DNA of 64,000 bases, taken from positions 1-64,000 of the forward strand of contig CAKTXR010000005.1 in assembly GCA_934631025.1 (NCBI GenBank), read 5' to 3'. This DNA comes from an uncultured Clostridia bacterium (GTDB taxonomy: Bacteria > Bacillota > Clostridia > Christensenellales > Aristaeellaceae). This document shows, one piece after another, positions 52,807 through 61,869 of this stretch (position 1 is the first letter of the stretch; each line of letters starts with the position of its first letter). The notes beneath the pieces are model-generated. The model saw only the letters and a program-made list of their open reading frames with translations. It was not told where the DNA came from and ran no database searches. The translations under genes were made by a program, and so were the position numbers.

Positions 52807-53931
52807 TTATGCTTCCTTCATGCCCAGCTGCTCATAGACGATCTCCGCGATGTCCCGCGCGGCGTGGGGATTGATCTCCTCGGCCTGACGCGCGCGCATG
52901 GTCTCGCAGGCCTGCGGGTCGTGCGCCAGCTCGACGGCCAGCCGCGCCGCCTCGCGCATTGATTCGGTCTTGTGCGACAGCCCGCGCGCTTCGAAGAACG
53001 CGGCGTTTTTCTCCTCGCAGCCGGGGATGGTGATCAGATGCACCAGCGGCACGCGCGCGGCGGCGGCTTCCGTGCTGGACAGTCCGCCCGGCTTGGTGAT
53101 CAGCGCGTCGGCAGCGTTCATATAGACGTTGACCTCGCGCGTATACTCGACCGGCCTGATGTGCCCGTCGCGGCCGTAGCGGTCTATGAGCATATCGCGC
53201 ATCTTTTCATTGCGGCCCACCATCACGCAGGCGGTGAAATCGCCCGTCTCCCGCGCGATCAGCTCGTCGCACAGTTCGTCCGCGCGGCCGCAGCCCACCT
53301 CTCCCGTCATGATCAGATAGAGAGCGCCGCTTTCGGGCAGATTGAGCTTTTCACGCGCCTGCCGCTGAGTCAGCCGCTGCGAAAAGCGCCCGGAAACGGG
53401 TATGCCGGTGTCGTACATCAGCTTTTCGTCGACGCCCTTGGCCGCCAGCTCGCCGCGCAGATCGCGGTGCGGTATAAAATAGCCGTCCAGCCGCGTGTCG
53501 GAAAAGAACGGAATGCAGGTGTAGTCGGTCAGCACGCCGTAATTGGGCACGCGCTCGCCGAGCTTTTTGCGGATGGCCGTCATGGCCTCCATGCCGTAAA
53601 GATGCGTCGAGACGACCGCGTCTATCTCCTGCTCGCGGATATAGGCCAGCAGCTTGTCGGCATAGAGCGCGTTGGCCATATAAACCGGCGATTTGGGCAG
53701 CGCCGATTCGGCCATCTCGCCGACGCGGTAGATCATGCCAAACGCCTTGGGCACATTGCGTATGATCGAATTGTACAGATTGGTCGCCGTCTCCTTCGCC
53801 GCATCCCCCGCAAAGGAGAGCGGATCGACGATTTCGGCCCACGCGCCGCGCTCGTGCAGCGCCTCCTGCACAGCCAGCGCCGCGCTGTTGTGCCCGCCGC
53901 CCGTATTGCAGCTCAATATCAGTATTTTCAT
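52807..53931 (-). CDS. Processive diacylglycerol glucosyltransferase-like enzyme (MGDG synthase/UgtP family)
   Basis: GT28-type glycosyltransferase adding glucose or galactose to diacylglycerol at the inner membrane face. The 374-residue protein shows the MGDG-synthase N-terminal domain (ILILSCNTGGGHNSAALAVQEAL) and VSTHLYGMEAM. The GT-B C-terminal half has IMTGEVGCGRADEL, MVGRNEKM and the donor site TKPGGLSSTEAAAARVPLV. Glycolipid for lipoteichoic acid anchoring is the likely role. A decayed phospholipid synthase-like gene lies just upstream. Confidence 0.9.
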   Translation of the reverse strand: MKILILSCNTGGGHNSAALAVQEALHERGAWAEIVDPLSFAGDAAKETATNLYNSIIRNVPKAFGMIYRVGEMAESALPKSPVYMANALYADKLLAYIREQEIDAVVSTHLYGMEAMTAIRKKLGERVPNYGVLTDYTCIPFFSDTRLDGYFIPHRDLRGELAAKGVDEKLMYDTGIPVSGRFSQRLTQRQAREKLNLPESGALYLIMTGEVGCGRADELCDELIARETGDFTACVMVGRNEKMRDMLIDRYGRDGHIRPVEYTREVNVYMNAADALITKPGGLSSTEAAAARVPLVHLITIPGCEEKNAAFFEARGLSHKTESMREAARLAVELAHDPQACETMRARQAEEINPHAARDIAEIVYEQLGMKEA

Positions 53932-54030
53932 TGGCGTATCTCTTCCTTTCAGGCGCGTCTTTCCCGCGCAGGGACGCTGACGGCATTAACCGCTTCCTTC
54001 TTCTATTTTAGCGAAAAATCACGGCTTTTG

Positions 54031-54393
54031 TCAAGCCGTTTCATGGCTTCTTATGAAGCGCGCATCCTGCACGGCCGCGGCCGAAGCCAGCAGACACGCC
54101 GAAACCGCCGCCCGGAAACAGCGGACGATCAGCGGCATACCGAGCTATAAAATCAGCCGGTTGAGCCGCGTATGCCGCAGGGCGCGCATTTTCAGCATGG
54201 CAAACGCACGAGCATCGCCAGAGCGCCGATCCAGCCCCACAGCGGCAGCAGAATGACCGCGCAGGCAACGGCGAAAAGACCGTCCGCCGCGCTGTCCAGC
54301 CGCTCCCCCAGCGCGCTTTCGGCATGAAGCCGCCGCGCCCAGTCCGCGCAGCAGCGTCAGGATATTGGGCAGCCGCTTCACTGTCCTGCTCAC
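54031..54393 (-). pseudogene. Remnant of a CDP-alcohol phosphatidyltransferase (PgsA-like)
   Basis: Three pieces in shifting frames on the minus strand recall this family. The N-terminal piece VSRTVKRLPNILTLLRGLG (from 54393) is the usual PgsA start. After a deletion and frameshift comes LGERLDSAADGLFAVAC, which keeps the G-x3-D-x3-D half of the CDP-alcohol motif, followed by a hydrophobic helix. A last frame gives a C-terminal tail ending at TGA 54031. The D-x2-D-G-x2-A-R half is missing, so the gene cannot work. Its position beside a glycolipid synthase fits a lost lipid locus. Confidence 0.6.
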
Positions 54394-54408
54394 CTCCTCC
54401 GCTCCCGC

Positions 54409-54453
54409 AATAAACGCCGCCGGACGAATTGATTGCATCCGGCGGCGTTTATT
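54409..54453 (-). terminator. Terminator of the Cys-rich repeat protein gene
   Basis: AATAAACGCCGCCGGA paired with TCCGGCGGCGTTTATT, a 16-bp perfect stem 8 nt past the stop. The T run is short, so efficiency is uncertain. Confidence 0.65.
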
Positions 54454-54460
54454 GTGTCTG

Positions 54461-56749
54461 TCAGGCCTGAGCGCCGATTCCTTCCTCGGCAAGCGGCTTC
54501 AGCACGATGATCAGCGTATCGCAGGCCTCTTCGAGCGTCTCGCCCTCATCGAGCGCATAGTCCAGCTCGAGCACGACGCGGCCGTCCTCATTCACGGCGA
54601 CGTTCAGCGCAATGCCCGCGCCGATCGCCTCGCTCGCCGCCCAATCGTACAACGCGTTTTCATCGCCTGCGGGCAGAGAAAGCGTCACGCGCGCCGCGGG
54701 CCGCACAACCTCGCCCGCCGCTTCAAAGCACAGCGATATGATGACGCGCCCATCGCTCAGCACACCGCGCCGCAGCACGGGCTGGCCGGGCAGCGCAATC
54801 TCGCCGGCAAAGGCTTCAAGGCACACCTTCTCAATCAGTTCGAGCCGCCCGCCCTCCGAAAGCCGTCCGCAGATCGGGCAGAATACGCGCTCATCCGTCT
54901 CATCGTTCATCAGGGGACGCAATGTGCATTCGGCATCTGCCGTTTCTCCGCAGCCCTCGCGGCGGCAGACGGCGGTATGCGTGTTCTTGCCCTCAACGGG
55001 CGTCCAGTCGACGAAATCATGTCCCAGCGCGGGCGTTTCATTCCCCTGCTCCACGCGGCCGCAGCGGCGGCAGGTGTAAACCGTGTATCCGCGCTCGGTA
55101 CAGGTGGGCGGCACGACGCTCTGCTCGTCGTCATGGCCGACGGCGTTCAGCTCACGCGCCGTCGTCTCGGTGTGGCCGCCGATCCACAGTCCCCTGTCCG
55201 CAATCTCGGGGAACACGGCTGTCAGCGTCGCGACGGTCTTTTCCGTGCAGGCCGGATGCGCGTCGATCGTATAGGCGACGGCCGTCTCGTAAGTATGGCT
55301 GCCGTCGCGGCGGCACACGGCGCGGCCCGTGCAGGTTCCGCCCGCCGTATCCCATATATAGGAATAGGCCCAGTCGTGGCCGAGCGCCTTTCCCTTCACG
55401 ACGTAATTGCGCTGAGAAATCACGCGCCCCGCTTCGTCCAGCGCCTCATAGCGCGCCGACGCATCCTGCGTGCAGGAGGCAGACGTATCGCCCGTCTCCG
55501 CCCGCCTGACGGCAGCCGCGCCCAGGTTCAGCGTCTCGCCGCACTGCTGGCAGCGCGCCGCAATCGACGCGGCGGGCAGCGTTCCATCCGACGGCAGCTC
55601 CGCCGGCCATTCCGCGCCGTATACGTTCACCTGCTCAGCAGGATGCAGGCACACGTCGACCGCGCCGCAGCCCGCGCGCAGGCAACTCCGCTCCCCGTTC
55701 TTCCACGGGTTCCATTCATGGCCCAGCGCGTCTGCGGTATAGACGATGCGCACGCTCGCGCCGCTCCCGTCCTTCGCCCAGCCTTCGAAAGCCGGCTCGT
55801 ATTTCGTATAGCCCTTTTCCGTGCAGGTGGCCTTGACGCTCTGTCTCATGGCGCGGGCGCTCTGCATCTCCTCCGTCCGGCAGCGGCTGCACACGCGCGT
55901 GGCCGTGCATTCGTCGCCGTTCCATCTGTAGGAGACGGCCTGCCAGTCGTGCGGCTGTTTTTCCAGCGCCGCGCCGCACACCGAGCAGACCGGCGCGGCC
56001 GCACAGGGGGGATTGATGTTCTTTAAGTGATCGCAGATCTCCTTCGCGCCGCAGCCCGCGCGCCGGCAGACGCGCTCGCTCGCCGCGCCGTTCTGCTTCC
56101 AGGCGCTCCAGTCGTGCCCCGCGGGCAGGATCTCGGTCTTATGGCCGCCGCAGACCGTGCAGCGCAGCATCTGCTGTCCCTCCTGCGTGCAGGTGGCGGG
56201 CAGCGTGCTGGCCACGACGAAATCGCAAGCCTGATCGTTGAGCGTCATGGCGCATTTGTCACAGCGCTCATAATGCCGCTCGACCGCCGCGTCGAACGTC
56301 CAGACCGGATTGCCGGACGCGTCGGCGGCAGGCGTATGACGCTCGGTCACGCTCTCCGTGCAGCTGGGGCGCGTGCAGCGCTTTTTGTGATAGCTGCCGT
56401 CGACCGGCTCATAGACATAGCTGTGCCCCAGCGCGTTCAGCGTCGGCCGGTAGCCGCAGTAGCGGCAGATTTCGCCCTTCAGCCCGTTCTGCGTACAGGT
56501 GGCCGGAACTTCCTCTGCGGCGGCGTAATCGTGGTCGACGCGAATGGTATGGCCGCATCTGCCCTTCCAGGCGCACTGGCTGTCGCCTGAGGAGACAAAC
56601 TCGCCCAGCGTCACGCTCTCCTGGCACTCGGGGCAGAGATACTCGCCCGAGGGCGCGGACTGCTCCGCCAGCGCGCAGAGCGGCAGCGCCATGAGAATAA
56701 GCGTCAGCGCCGCCAGCAGCGTTTTTCGACTTCTCATCGTGTTTTTCAT
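54461..56749 (-). CDS. Large secreted Cys-rich repeat protein
   Basis: A 762-residue precursor with a signal peptide (about 1-28, LILMALPLCALA). The body repeats a short zinc-ribbon-like unit, PATCTxxGxxxxxCxxCG-x-ALGH, at least eight times. Examples are PATCTQNGLKGEICRYCGY, PATCTQEGQQMLRCTVCGG and PTCTERGYTVYTCRRCGR. Between units are CRRxGC motifs. The C-terminal about 150 residues lack Cys and look like a beta-rich domain. There is no cell-wall anchor motif. Similar ribbons are common in surface proteins of gut Clostridia. Metal binding or disulfide cross-linking are possible; the function is unknown. Start at 56749 has GGAG 8 nt upstream. Confidence 0.8.
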   Translation of the reverse strand: MKNTMRSRKTLLAALTLILMALPLCALAEQSAPSGEYLCPECQESVTLGEFVSSGDSQCAWKGRCGHTIRVDHDYAAAEEVPATCTQNGLKGEICRYCGYRPTLNALGHSYVYEPVDGSYHKKRCTRPSCTESVTERHTPAADASGNPVWTFDAAVERHYERCDKCAMTLNDQACDFVVASTLPATCTQEGQQMLRCTVCGGHKTEILPAGHDWSAWKQNGAASERVCRRAGCGAKEICDHLKNINPPCAAAPVCSVCGAALEKQPHDWQAVSYRWNGDECTATRVCSRCRTEEMQSARAMRQSVKATCTEKGYTKYEPAFEGWAKDGSGASVRIVYTADALGHEWNPWKNGERSCLRAGCGAVDVCLHPAEQVNVYGAEWPAELPSDGTLPAASIAARCQQCGETLNLGAAAVRRAETGDTSASCTQDASARYEALDEAGRVISQRNYVVKGKALGHDWAYSYIWDTAGGTCTGRAVCRRDGSHTYETAVAYTIDAHPACTEKTVATLTAVFPEIADRGLWIGGHTETTARELNAVGHDDEQSVVPPTCTERGYTVYTCRRCGRVEQGNETPALGHDFVDWTPVEGKNTHTAVCRREGCGETADAECTLRPLMNDETDERVFCPICGRLSEGGRLELIEKVCLEAFAGEIALPGQPVLRRGVLSDGRVIISLCFEAAGEVVRPAARVTLSLPAGDENALYDWAASEAIGAGIALNVAVNEDGRVVLELDYALDEGETLEEACDTLIIVLKPLAEEGIGAQA

Positions 56750-57074
56750 AGTCTCAACTCCGATATTTCCTGTTCAGACGTGATATACTCGTTTAGACGG
56801 CGGTCTGGATGATGTTGGTTCCCGCCGCCTGCCTGTTTTTTTCTTTTTATTGTAGCACATCCCGCACCCTATGACAACACGGCGCGCCGATGGAAAATTG
56901 TGGAACGAAAGCAGCGCCGTTTTCGATGCTCATCGAACCGCAAGGGCATTTCAGCGCTTTTTTGCCGCAAAAATTAAAAAACAGCTTGCATTAGCGCGTC
57001 AAATGCGTTATGATTCAAACGGCACACTATTTTGCCATAAAAGATTTGTATCACGACACAAGGAGGATTTCTCC
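56750..57074. other. Upstream region of the glycyl-radical gene
   Basis: 325 bases with no gene before the glycyl-radical enzyme start. Only the promoter near 56986-57014 and an AT-rich stretch just before it stand out. Confidence 0.6.
56986..57014 (+). promoter_or_regulatory. Candidate promoter of the glycyl-radical operon
   Basis: TTGCAT (56986-56991), 17-bp spacer, TATGAT (57009-57014), 60 bases before the start. Confidence 0.65.
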
Positions 57075-59285
57075 ATGAGCGACGTGCAGCTGACCTTCAT
57101 CCCCAAATTTGAGCAGTCCGAGCGCATTAAGACGCTCGAAGCGCGCAACAGAGAACTGGGCACCAACGGCATGCGGCAGTATGGCACCTACGGCGACCAT
57201 CGCTGCTGGCTCAACATCGGCCCCTTCCCCCGCATGGACGATCTGCCCTCCCATCGGCAGGGCTACCGCATGAGCAGCGAGCAGTGGGGCGAGGACTATG
57301 AGTTCATGCTCGACAACACCGAGGCGCACATCTACCCCTGCGAGACCATCGTGGGCGAAATCTACTGGGAACTGGGGCTGCTGCGTCCCTGCGGCCCGGG
57401 CGGCTGGAAGCAGGCCCCGAACGCCGGCGAAATCGCCGAAAAGGTGCGCCTGTCCAGCGAGCTGGGCGGCCACCCCACCGCCTATGGCCATACCTGTCCC
57501 GACGTGGAAATCGTCCTCAAGGAGGGCTACGACCGCATCCTCTCGCGCATCCGAAAGAGCCTTAAAAAGTACACCGACCTCAACAACGAGCGCCGCGCCC
57601 ACTATCTGCGCGGACTGGAGCACGTCTGTCTGGGCTGCATCCGCTATATCGAGCGCTATGCCGCGCTGGCCGAAAAACTCGGCGGCGAGACGGACGACGC
57701 ATCTGAAAGGGCGCGCTTTGAGAAGATCGCCGCCTGCTGCCGCCATATCGCCCATGCCGCGCCCGCCACGTTCTACGAGGCCGTGCAGACCATACAGTTT
57801 GCCATACTTTTCGACCGCGCCGTCGGCCACGGCAACGGCTACGGCCGCATGGATCTCTACCTTTATGATTTCTATCGCCGCGACATGGACGCGGGGATTC
57901 TCACCCGTCGGGAGGCGCGCGAATATATCGCAGAGATGTACATGAAGCTGCGCGGCCAGTTCTTCTCCTTCGGCGGCCGGCTGGAGGACGGCAGCGACGC
58001 GACCAACGAGATGAGCTATGTCGCGCTCGAGGCCTATGATCTGATCGGCGACTACAACAATCTGGGCGTGATGTGGCACAGCGACATCGATCCCGACTAC
58101 TACGCCTATGCCTGCGACGTGCTGGCGCGCCACGGCGAGAGCATCCCCGTACTGATCAACTGGGACATCATGTACGATTCCCTGCTGCGCTGCGGCGTGC
58201 CCGAGAGCGAAGCCTGGAAGGTGGTCTATTCCGGCTGTCAGTGGTACTGCCTGCCCGGGCAGGAATGGTGCGGCCACGACACGAGCCTCATAAACGTCGT
58301 AAAGGCCATGGATCGCGCGCTCGACCGCGCCGCTGCGGACGGCGTTTCCGATTTCGAGACGCTCTACCGCTATTACGAGGAGGAGCTGCACGTTACAATG
58401 CGTGCCTTCCAAAATGCCGAGGCTGCGATCGACCGCGTGCGCGGCGAAAGCCAGCCGGAAATGTACACCTCCATGATCTCCCACGGCCCCATCGAGCGCG
58501 GGCTGGACATGACCGCGCCCCGCGGCGTGGACAATCAGAACACCTCGCTCAACATATTCGGCATCCCGAACGTGGCCGATTCCTTCACCGCGATCAACCG
58601 CCTTGTGTTCGAGCAGAAGAAGTACACGCTCGCCGAGGTGGTCGCCGCCTGCCGCGGCAACTGGGAGGGCAACGAGATCATGCGCCAGCGCTTCCTCAGC
58701 CAGCCCAAATACGGCAACGGTCTGGACGAAGCCGACAATATGTATGTGCGCGTGTGCGACAGCATGCAGGAAATCGCCGAGGGCTATGTCAATCAGCGCG
58801 GCGGCCAGCCCATGCGCCCCTCGCTGTTCGCGTTCATGTCTCACCTCGAAAGCAAGGACAAGATCGGCGCGACGCCCGACGGCCGCCATGCCGGCGACGT
58901 GCTGGCGCACGGCATCAATCCGCAGGCCGGCGCGAGCAAAAAGGGCCTCATCCCCATGGCCAATTCGGCGGCCTCGGCCGATATGCGCAAGTTCCAGGGC
59001 GGCTCCATTCAGGTGGACATCCAGCCGCGCTTCTTCGACGGCAAGGAAAACCGCTACGCCTACATCCGCGATTTCTCCTCCGCCTTCTTCAAGAGCGGCG
59101 GTATGCAGATCAACCTGCACATCCTCGACCTCAAGAAGCTCGAGGACGCCATGGAACACCCCGAAAAGCCCGAATATCAGGATCTGGTGGTGCGCATCAC
59201 CGGCTATTGCGCCCGCTTTATCACCATGTCCCGCGAATATCAGCAGGAGTTCGTCTCCCGCATGAACTATTCGTCGATGAACTGA
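57075..59285 (+). CDS. Glycyl-radical enzyme with atypical active site, substrate unknown
   Basis: Pyruvate formate-lyase superfamily enzyme using a protein glycyl radical. The 736-residue protein (start 57075, AAGGAGG upstream) has the C-terminal radical motif VRITGYCARF with Gly710, 27 residues from the end. The thiyl-radical cysteine is Cys388 in SGCQWYC. Most dehydratases, decarboxylases and C-S or C-N lyases of the family have GCxE, with Glu two residues after Cys as general base. Here that residue is Trp390. It also lacks the adjacent Cys-Cys of true pyruvate formate-lyase. So it belongs to none of the well-known reaction groups by motif, and I do not assign a substrate. Its activase follows after 8 nt. 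Confidence 0.9.
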   Translation: MSDVQLTFIPKFEQSERIKTLEARNRELGTNGMRQYGTYGDHRCWLNIGPFPRMDDLPSHRQGYRMSSEQWGEDYEFMLDNTEAHIYPCETIVGEIYWELGLLRPCGPGGWKQAPNAGEIAEKVRLSSELGGHPTAYGHTCPDVEIVLKEGYDRILSRIRKSLKKYTDLNNERRAHYLRGLEHVCLGCIRYIERYAALAEKLGGETDDASERARFEKIAACCRHIAHAAPATFYEAVQTIQFAILFDRAVGHGNGYGRMDLYLYDFYRRDMDAGILTRREAREYIAEMYMKLRGQFFSFGGRLEDGSDATNEMSYVALEAYDLIGDYNNLGVMWHSDIDPDYYAYACDVLARHGESIPVLINWDIMYDSLLRCGVPESEAWKVVYSGCQWYCLPGQEWCGHDTSLINVVKAMDRALDRAAADGVSDFETLYRYYEEELHVTMRAFQNAEAAIDRVRGESQPEMYTSMISHGPIERGLDMTAPRGVDNQNTSLNIFGIPNVADSFTAINRLVFEQKKYTLAEVVAACRGNWEGNEIMRQRFLSQPKYGNGLDEADNMYVRVCDSMQEIAEGYVNQRGGQPMRPSLFAFMSHLESKDKIGATPDGRHAGDVLAHGINPQAGASKKGLIPMANSAASADMRKFQGGSIQVDIQPRFFDGKENRYAYIRDFSSAFFKSGGMQINLHILDLKKLEDAMEHPEKPEYQDLVVRITGYCARFITMSREYQQEFVSRMNYSSMN

Positions 59286-59293
59286 GGCGCGAT

Positions 59294-60250
59294 ATGAACG
59301 ACAAAACGCTTTTGACAATCGACGTTTCCCACGGCACGACCCACGACGGCCCCGGCATGCGCACGACGGTGTTCGTCAAGGGCTGCTCGCTGCGCTGCCG
59401 CTGGTGCCAGAACCCCGAGAGCATCAGCGCGCGCAACGAGCCGTGGTGGGACGCGCGCTCCTGCATCGGCTGCCTGAGCTGCCAGAACGCCTGCCCCGCC
59501 GGCGTGCTCTCCTTCACCGACAGGGGGCTGTCCATCGACCGCGTCGCCTGCCGCGCCTGCCTGAGCTGCTGCGAGGCCTGTCCCGCCGAAGCGCTCTCGC
59601 CCGAGGCGCAGCGCTATACCATGGACGCGCTTATGCGCGAGGTGCTGCGCGACAGAGCCTACTACGAGCAGTTCGGCGGCGGCGTGACCTGCTCGGGCGG
59701 CGAGCCGCTCTTGCAATATGAATTCCTCACCGAATTTTTCGAGCGCCTGCACGACGTAGGCGTCACCACGGCGCTGGACACCTGCGGCTGCGCGCCCCTG
59801 AAGAACCTCGAAGCCATGCTGCCGGTGACCGACTATCTGCTCTACGACATGAAGATTTTCGATCCCGACGTACACCGCGCCTTCACCGGACAGGACAACG
59901 CACTGATCCTGAGCAATCTGCTCCGCGCGGCGGACTCCATGCGCCATCGCGGCTATCCGAAGAAGCTGTGGATCCGCACGCCGCTCATATGGGACGCGAC
60001 CGCCACCCCCGAAAACATCCGCGCCATAGGCCGCTTTATCGGCGAAAATCTCATAGACGTGCTGGAGCGCTGGGAGCTGTGCGCGTTCAACGGCGCGTGC
60101 GTCACGAAATACGACAAGCTCGGCCTTCGCTGGGACTACGCCGGACGCGGCACGATGAGCCGCGCGCAGATCGAGCCGCTGCGTCTCGCCGCGCTGGAAA
60201 ACGTAGGCGAGGACAAGCTGCTCGTCAGCGGCATGATTCGGGAAAAGTAG
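59294..60250 (+). CDS. Glycyl-radical enzyme activating enzyme (PflA-like radical SAM)
   Basis: Radical SAM protein that installs the glycyl radical on the preceding enzyme. The 318-residue protein has the cluster motif GCSLRCRWCQNP (CX3CX2C). An inserted ferredoxin domain with two [4Fe-4S] motifs follows (CIGCLSCQNACP and CRACLSCCEACP), as in activases of dehydratase and lyase types but not in PflA itself. Later come GGGVTCSGGEPLLQ and TALDTCG. It starts 8 nt after the enzyme gene and is cotranscribed. Confidence 0.94.
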   Translation: MNDKTLLTIDVSHGTTHDGPGMRTTVFVKGCSLRCRWCQNPESISARNEPWWDARSCIGCLSCQNACPAGVLSFTDRGLSIDRVACRACLSCCEACPAEALSPEAQRYTMDALMREVLRDRAYYEQFGGGVTCSGGEPLLQYEFLTEFFERLHDVGVTTALDTCGCAPLKNLEAMLPVTDYLLYDMKIFDPDVHRAFTGQDNALILSNLLRAADSMRHRGYPKKLWIRTPLIWDATATPENIRAIGRFIGENLIDVLERWELCAFNGACVTKYDKLGLRWDYAGRGTMSRAQIEPLRLAALENVGEDKLLVSGMIREK

Positions 60251-60305
60251 CGCTTCCCCGCGGGCATACTGTTTGTTTTCTCCCATTGATGGGCGGCTTT
60301 CTCCA

Positions 60306-60334
60306 TTGCGGAGACAGGCCGCCCGTGCTATAGT
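60306..60334 (+). promoter_or_regulatory. Candidate promoter of the isomerase-like gene
   Basis: TTGCGG (60306-60311), 17-bp spacer, TATAGT (60329-60334). A direct repeat GACGCTTAT lies twice in tandem at about 60347-60365, just after the start point, and may bind a regulator. Confidence 0.65.
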
Positions 60335-60382
60335 TAATATGATATGGACGCTTATTGACGCTTATCTAAGGAGGAAATCAGC

Positions 60383-61810
60383 ATGAATAACAAACCGGTG
60401 ATCGCCGTTGTGCCGCTGGGTCATTATATTTACTTTCGCCAGTTCGAGGGACTGTATGAGGAGCTTTGCAAAAAAGCCGACGCGTTCAGGGCGTATTTCG
60501 ACGATTCGGCCGACGTGTTCGTGACCGAGTATGTGGACGATGTAGACAAGGCGTTTTCCGTCGTGCGCGATGTAAAAAAGCGCGATGTGGACGGCGTGTT
60601 TCTGCTTTTGACCACCTATCTGCCCTCGTCGCTGTGCGCGCCGTTCGCCAACTATATCGACGCGCCGCAGATCCTCGTGGGCCTTCAGCCGCTCGATCAT
60701 CTCGATTACGGCCGCTGTACCACCTATATGCAGCTGGTGAACGACGACATCTGCGCCATGCCGGAAATCGCAGGTGTGTACGGCCGGCTGGGCAGGCCCG
60801 TTCCGCCCTGCCTTGTGGCGGCCGCCTCTCAGGAGGACGAAATTCGCCGCGAGGTGCAGGCCTGGCAGCGGGCGATCGCGGCGCGTGCGGCGTTCAAATA
60901 TGCGATATTCGGCTATCTGGGGCACACCTACGAGGGCATGTACGACATGCACACCGACCCGACCGCCTTCTCGGCGGCGTTCAAATCGCACGTCAAAATG
61001 CTCGAAATGTGCGAGCTGAAAAAATGGGCGGATCAGGCGAGCGACGCGGAAATCGCGCGCAAAATCGCCGTCATTAAGGACACCTTCTCCATCCAGACCC
61101 CCTCCGTCGATCCGCTGACCGACTATGTGACCGACGACGATCTGCGTCTCTCCGCCCGCATGGCCTGCGCGCTGGACGCGATGATCGAGAAAAACAATCT
61201 GACCGCGCTGGCCTACTTCTACAAGGGCGAGGACGGCAACGAATACGAGCGCATGGCCGCGGCGCTGATCGTGGGCAACACGCTGCTCACCTCCTCCGGA
61301 ATTCCGCTGGCCGGCGAGGCCGATCTCAAGACGGCGGCCGCCATGCTGATCATGAACCGGCTGGGCGGCGGCGGCTCGTTCGCCGAGCTGCACCCCTTCG
61401 ACGTCGCGGGCAACTGCGTGCTGGTCGGCCACGACGGCCCGCACAACATCGCCATCAGCGAGGGCCGGCCCGTGCTGCGCAAGCTGAAAAAGTATCACGG
61501 CAAATCGGGCAGCGGCATCGGCGTGGAATTCAGCCTGAAGGCCGGGCCGGTGACGCTTTTAAGCATCAACTGTCAGCACAACGGCCGCTTCAAGCTGGTC
61601 GCGGCGGCGGGCACGTCGGTCAAGGGCGAGATTCCGCAGACCGGCAACACCAACACGCGCGTGACGTTCGATATGCCGGTGACGCGCTTCATCAGCCGCT
61701 GGTGCGAGGCCGCGCCGACGCATCATCTGGCGCTGGGCACGGGCAATCACATCGAGGAGATTCGCCGCTTCGCCCGCATCATGGACGTTGATCTGGAGGT
61801 CATTGAATAA
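60383..61810 (+). CDS. L-arabinose/L-fucose isomerase-like protein
   Basis: Predicted aldose-ketose isomerase. The 475-residue protein aligns in layout with AraA. Likely metal and catalytic residues are Glu312 in LAGEADLKTAA, Glu335 in SFAELHPF, His350 in VGHDGPH, and a C-terminal His447/448 in THHLALGTGNH, close to E306, E333, H350 and H450 of E. coli AraA. The N-terminal half is divergent, so the sugar may not be L-arabinose; AraA enzymes also turn D-galactose into tagatose, which would fit the neighbouring alpha-galactosidase. It lies 132 nt after the activase gene with its own promoter. Confidence 0.82.
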   Translation: MNNKPVIAVVPLGHYIYFRQFEGLYEELCKKADAFRAYFDDSADVFVTEYVDDVDKAFSVVRDVKKRDVDGVFLLLTTYLPSSLCAPFANYIDAPQILVGLQPLDHLDYGRCTTYMQLVNDDICAMPEIAGVYGRLGRPVPPCLVAAASQEDEIRREVQAWQRAIAARAAFKYAIFGYLGHTYEGMYDMHTDPTAFSAAFKSHVKMLEMCELKKWADQASDAEIARKIAVIKDTFSIQTPSVDPLTDYVTDDDLRLSARMACALDAMIEKNNLTALAYFYKGEDGNEYERMAAALIVGNTLLTSSGIPLAGEADLKTAAAMLIMNRLGGGGSFAELHPFDVAGNCVLVGHDGPHNIAISEGRPVLRKLKKYHGKSGSGIGVEFSLKAGPVTLLSINCQHNGRFKLVAAAGTSVKGEIPQTGNTNTRVTFDMPVTRFISRWCEAAPTHHLALGTGNHIEEIRRFARIMDVDLEVIE

Positions 61811-61813
61811 AGC

Positions 61814-61861
61814 AGCATCCCCGCGCCGCCTTTTCAGCAGGCAGCGCGGGGATGACTTTTT
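61814..61861. terminator. Bidirectional terminator, isomerase-like / alpha-galactosidase genes
   Basis: CATCCCCGCGC and GCGCGGGGATG 11-bp stem, followed on plus by ACTTTTTAT. The convergent genes end on each side. Confidence 0.82.
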
Positions 61862-61869
61862 ATCGGCCT

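Larger units (their letters stand above)
53932..54460. other. Gap holding the decayed CDP-alcohol phosphotransferase
   Basis: 529 bases with no intact gene; contents are the pseudogene at 54031-54393 and the terminator of the Cys-rich protein gene. Confidence 0.6.
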
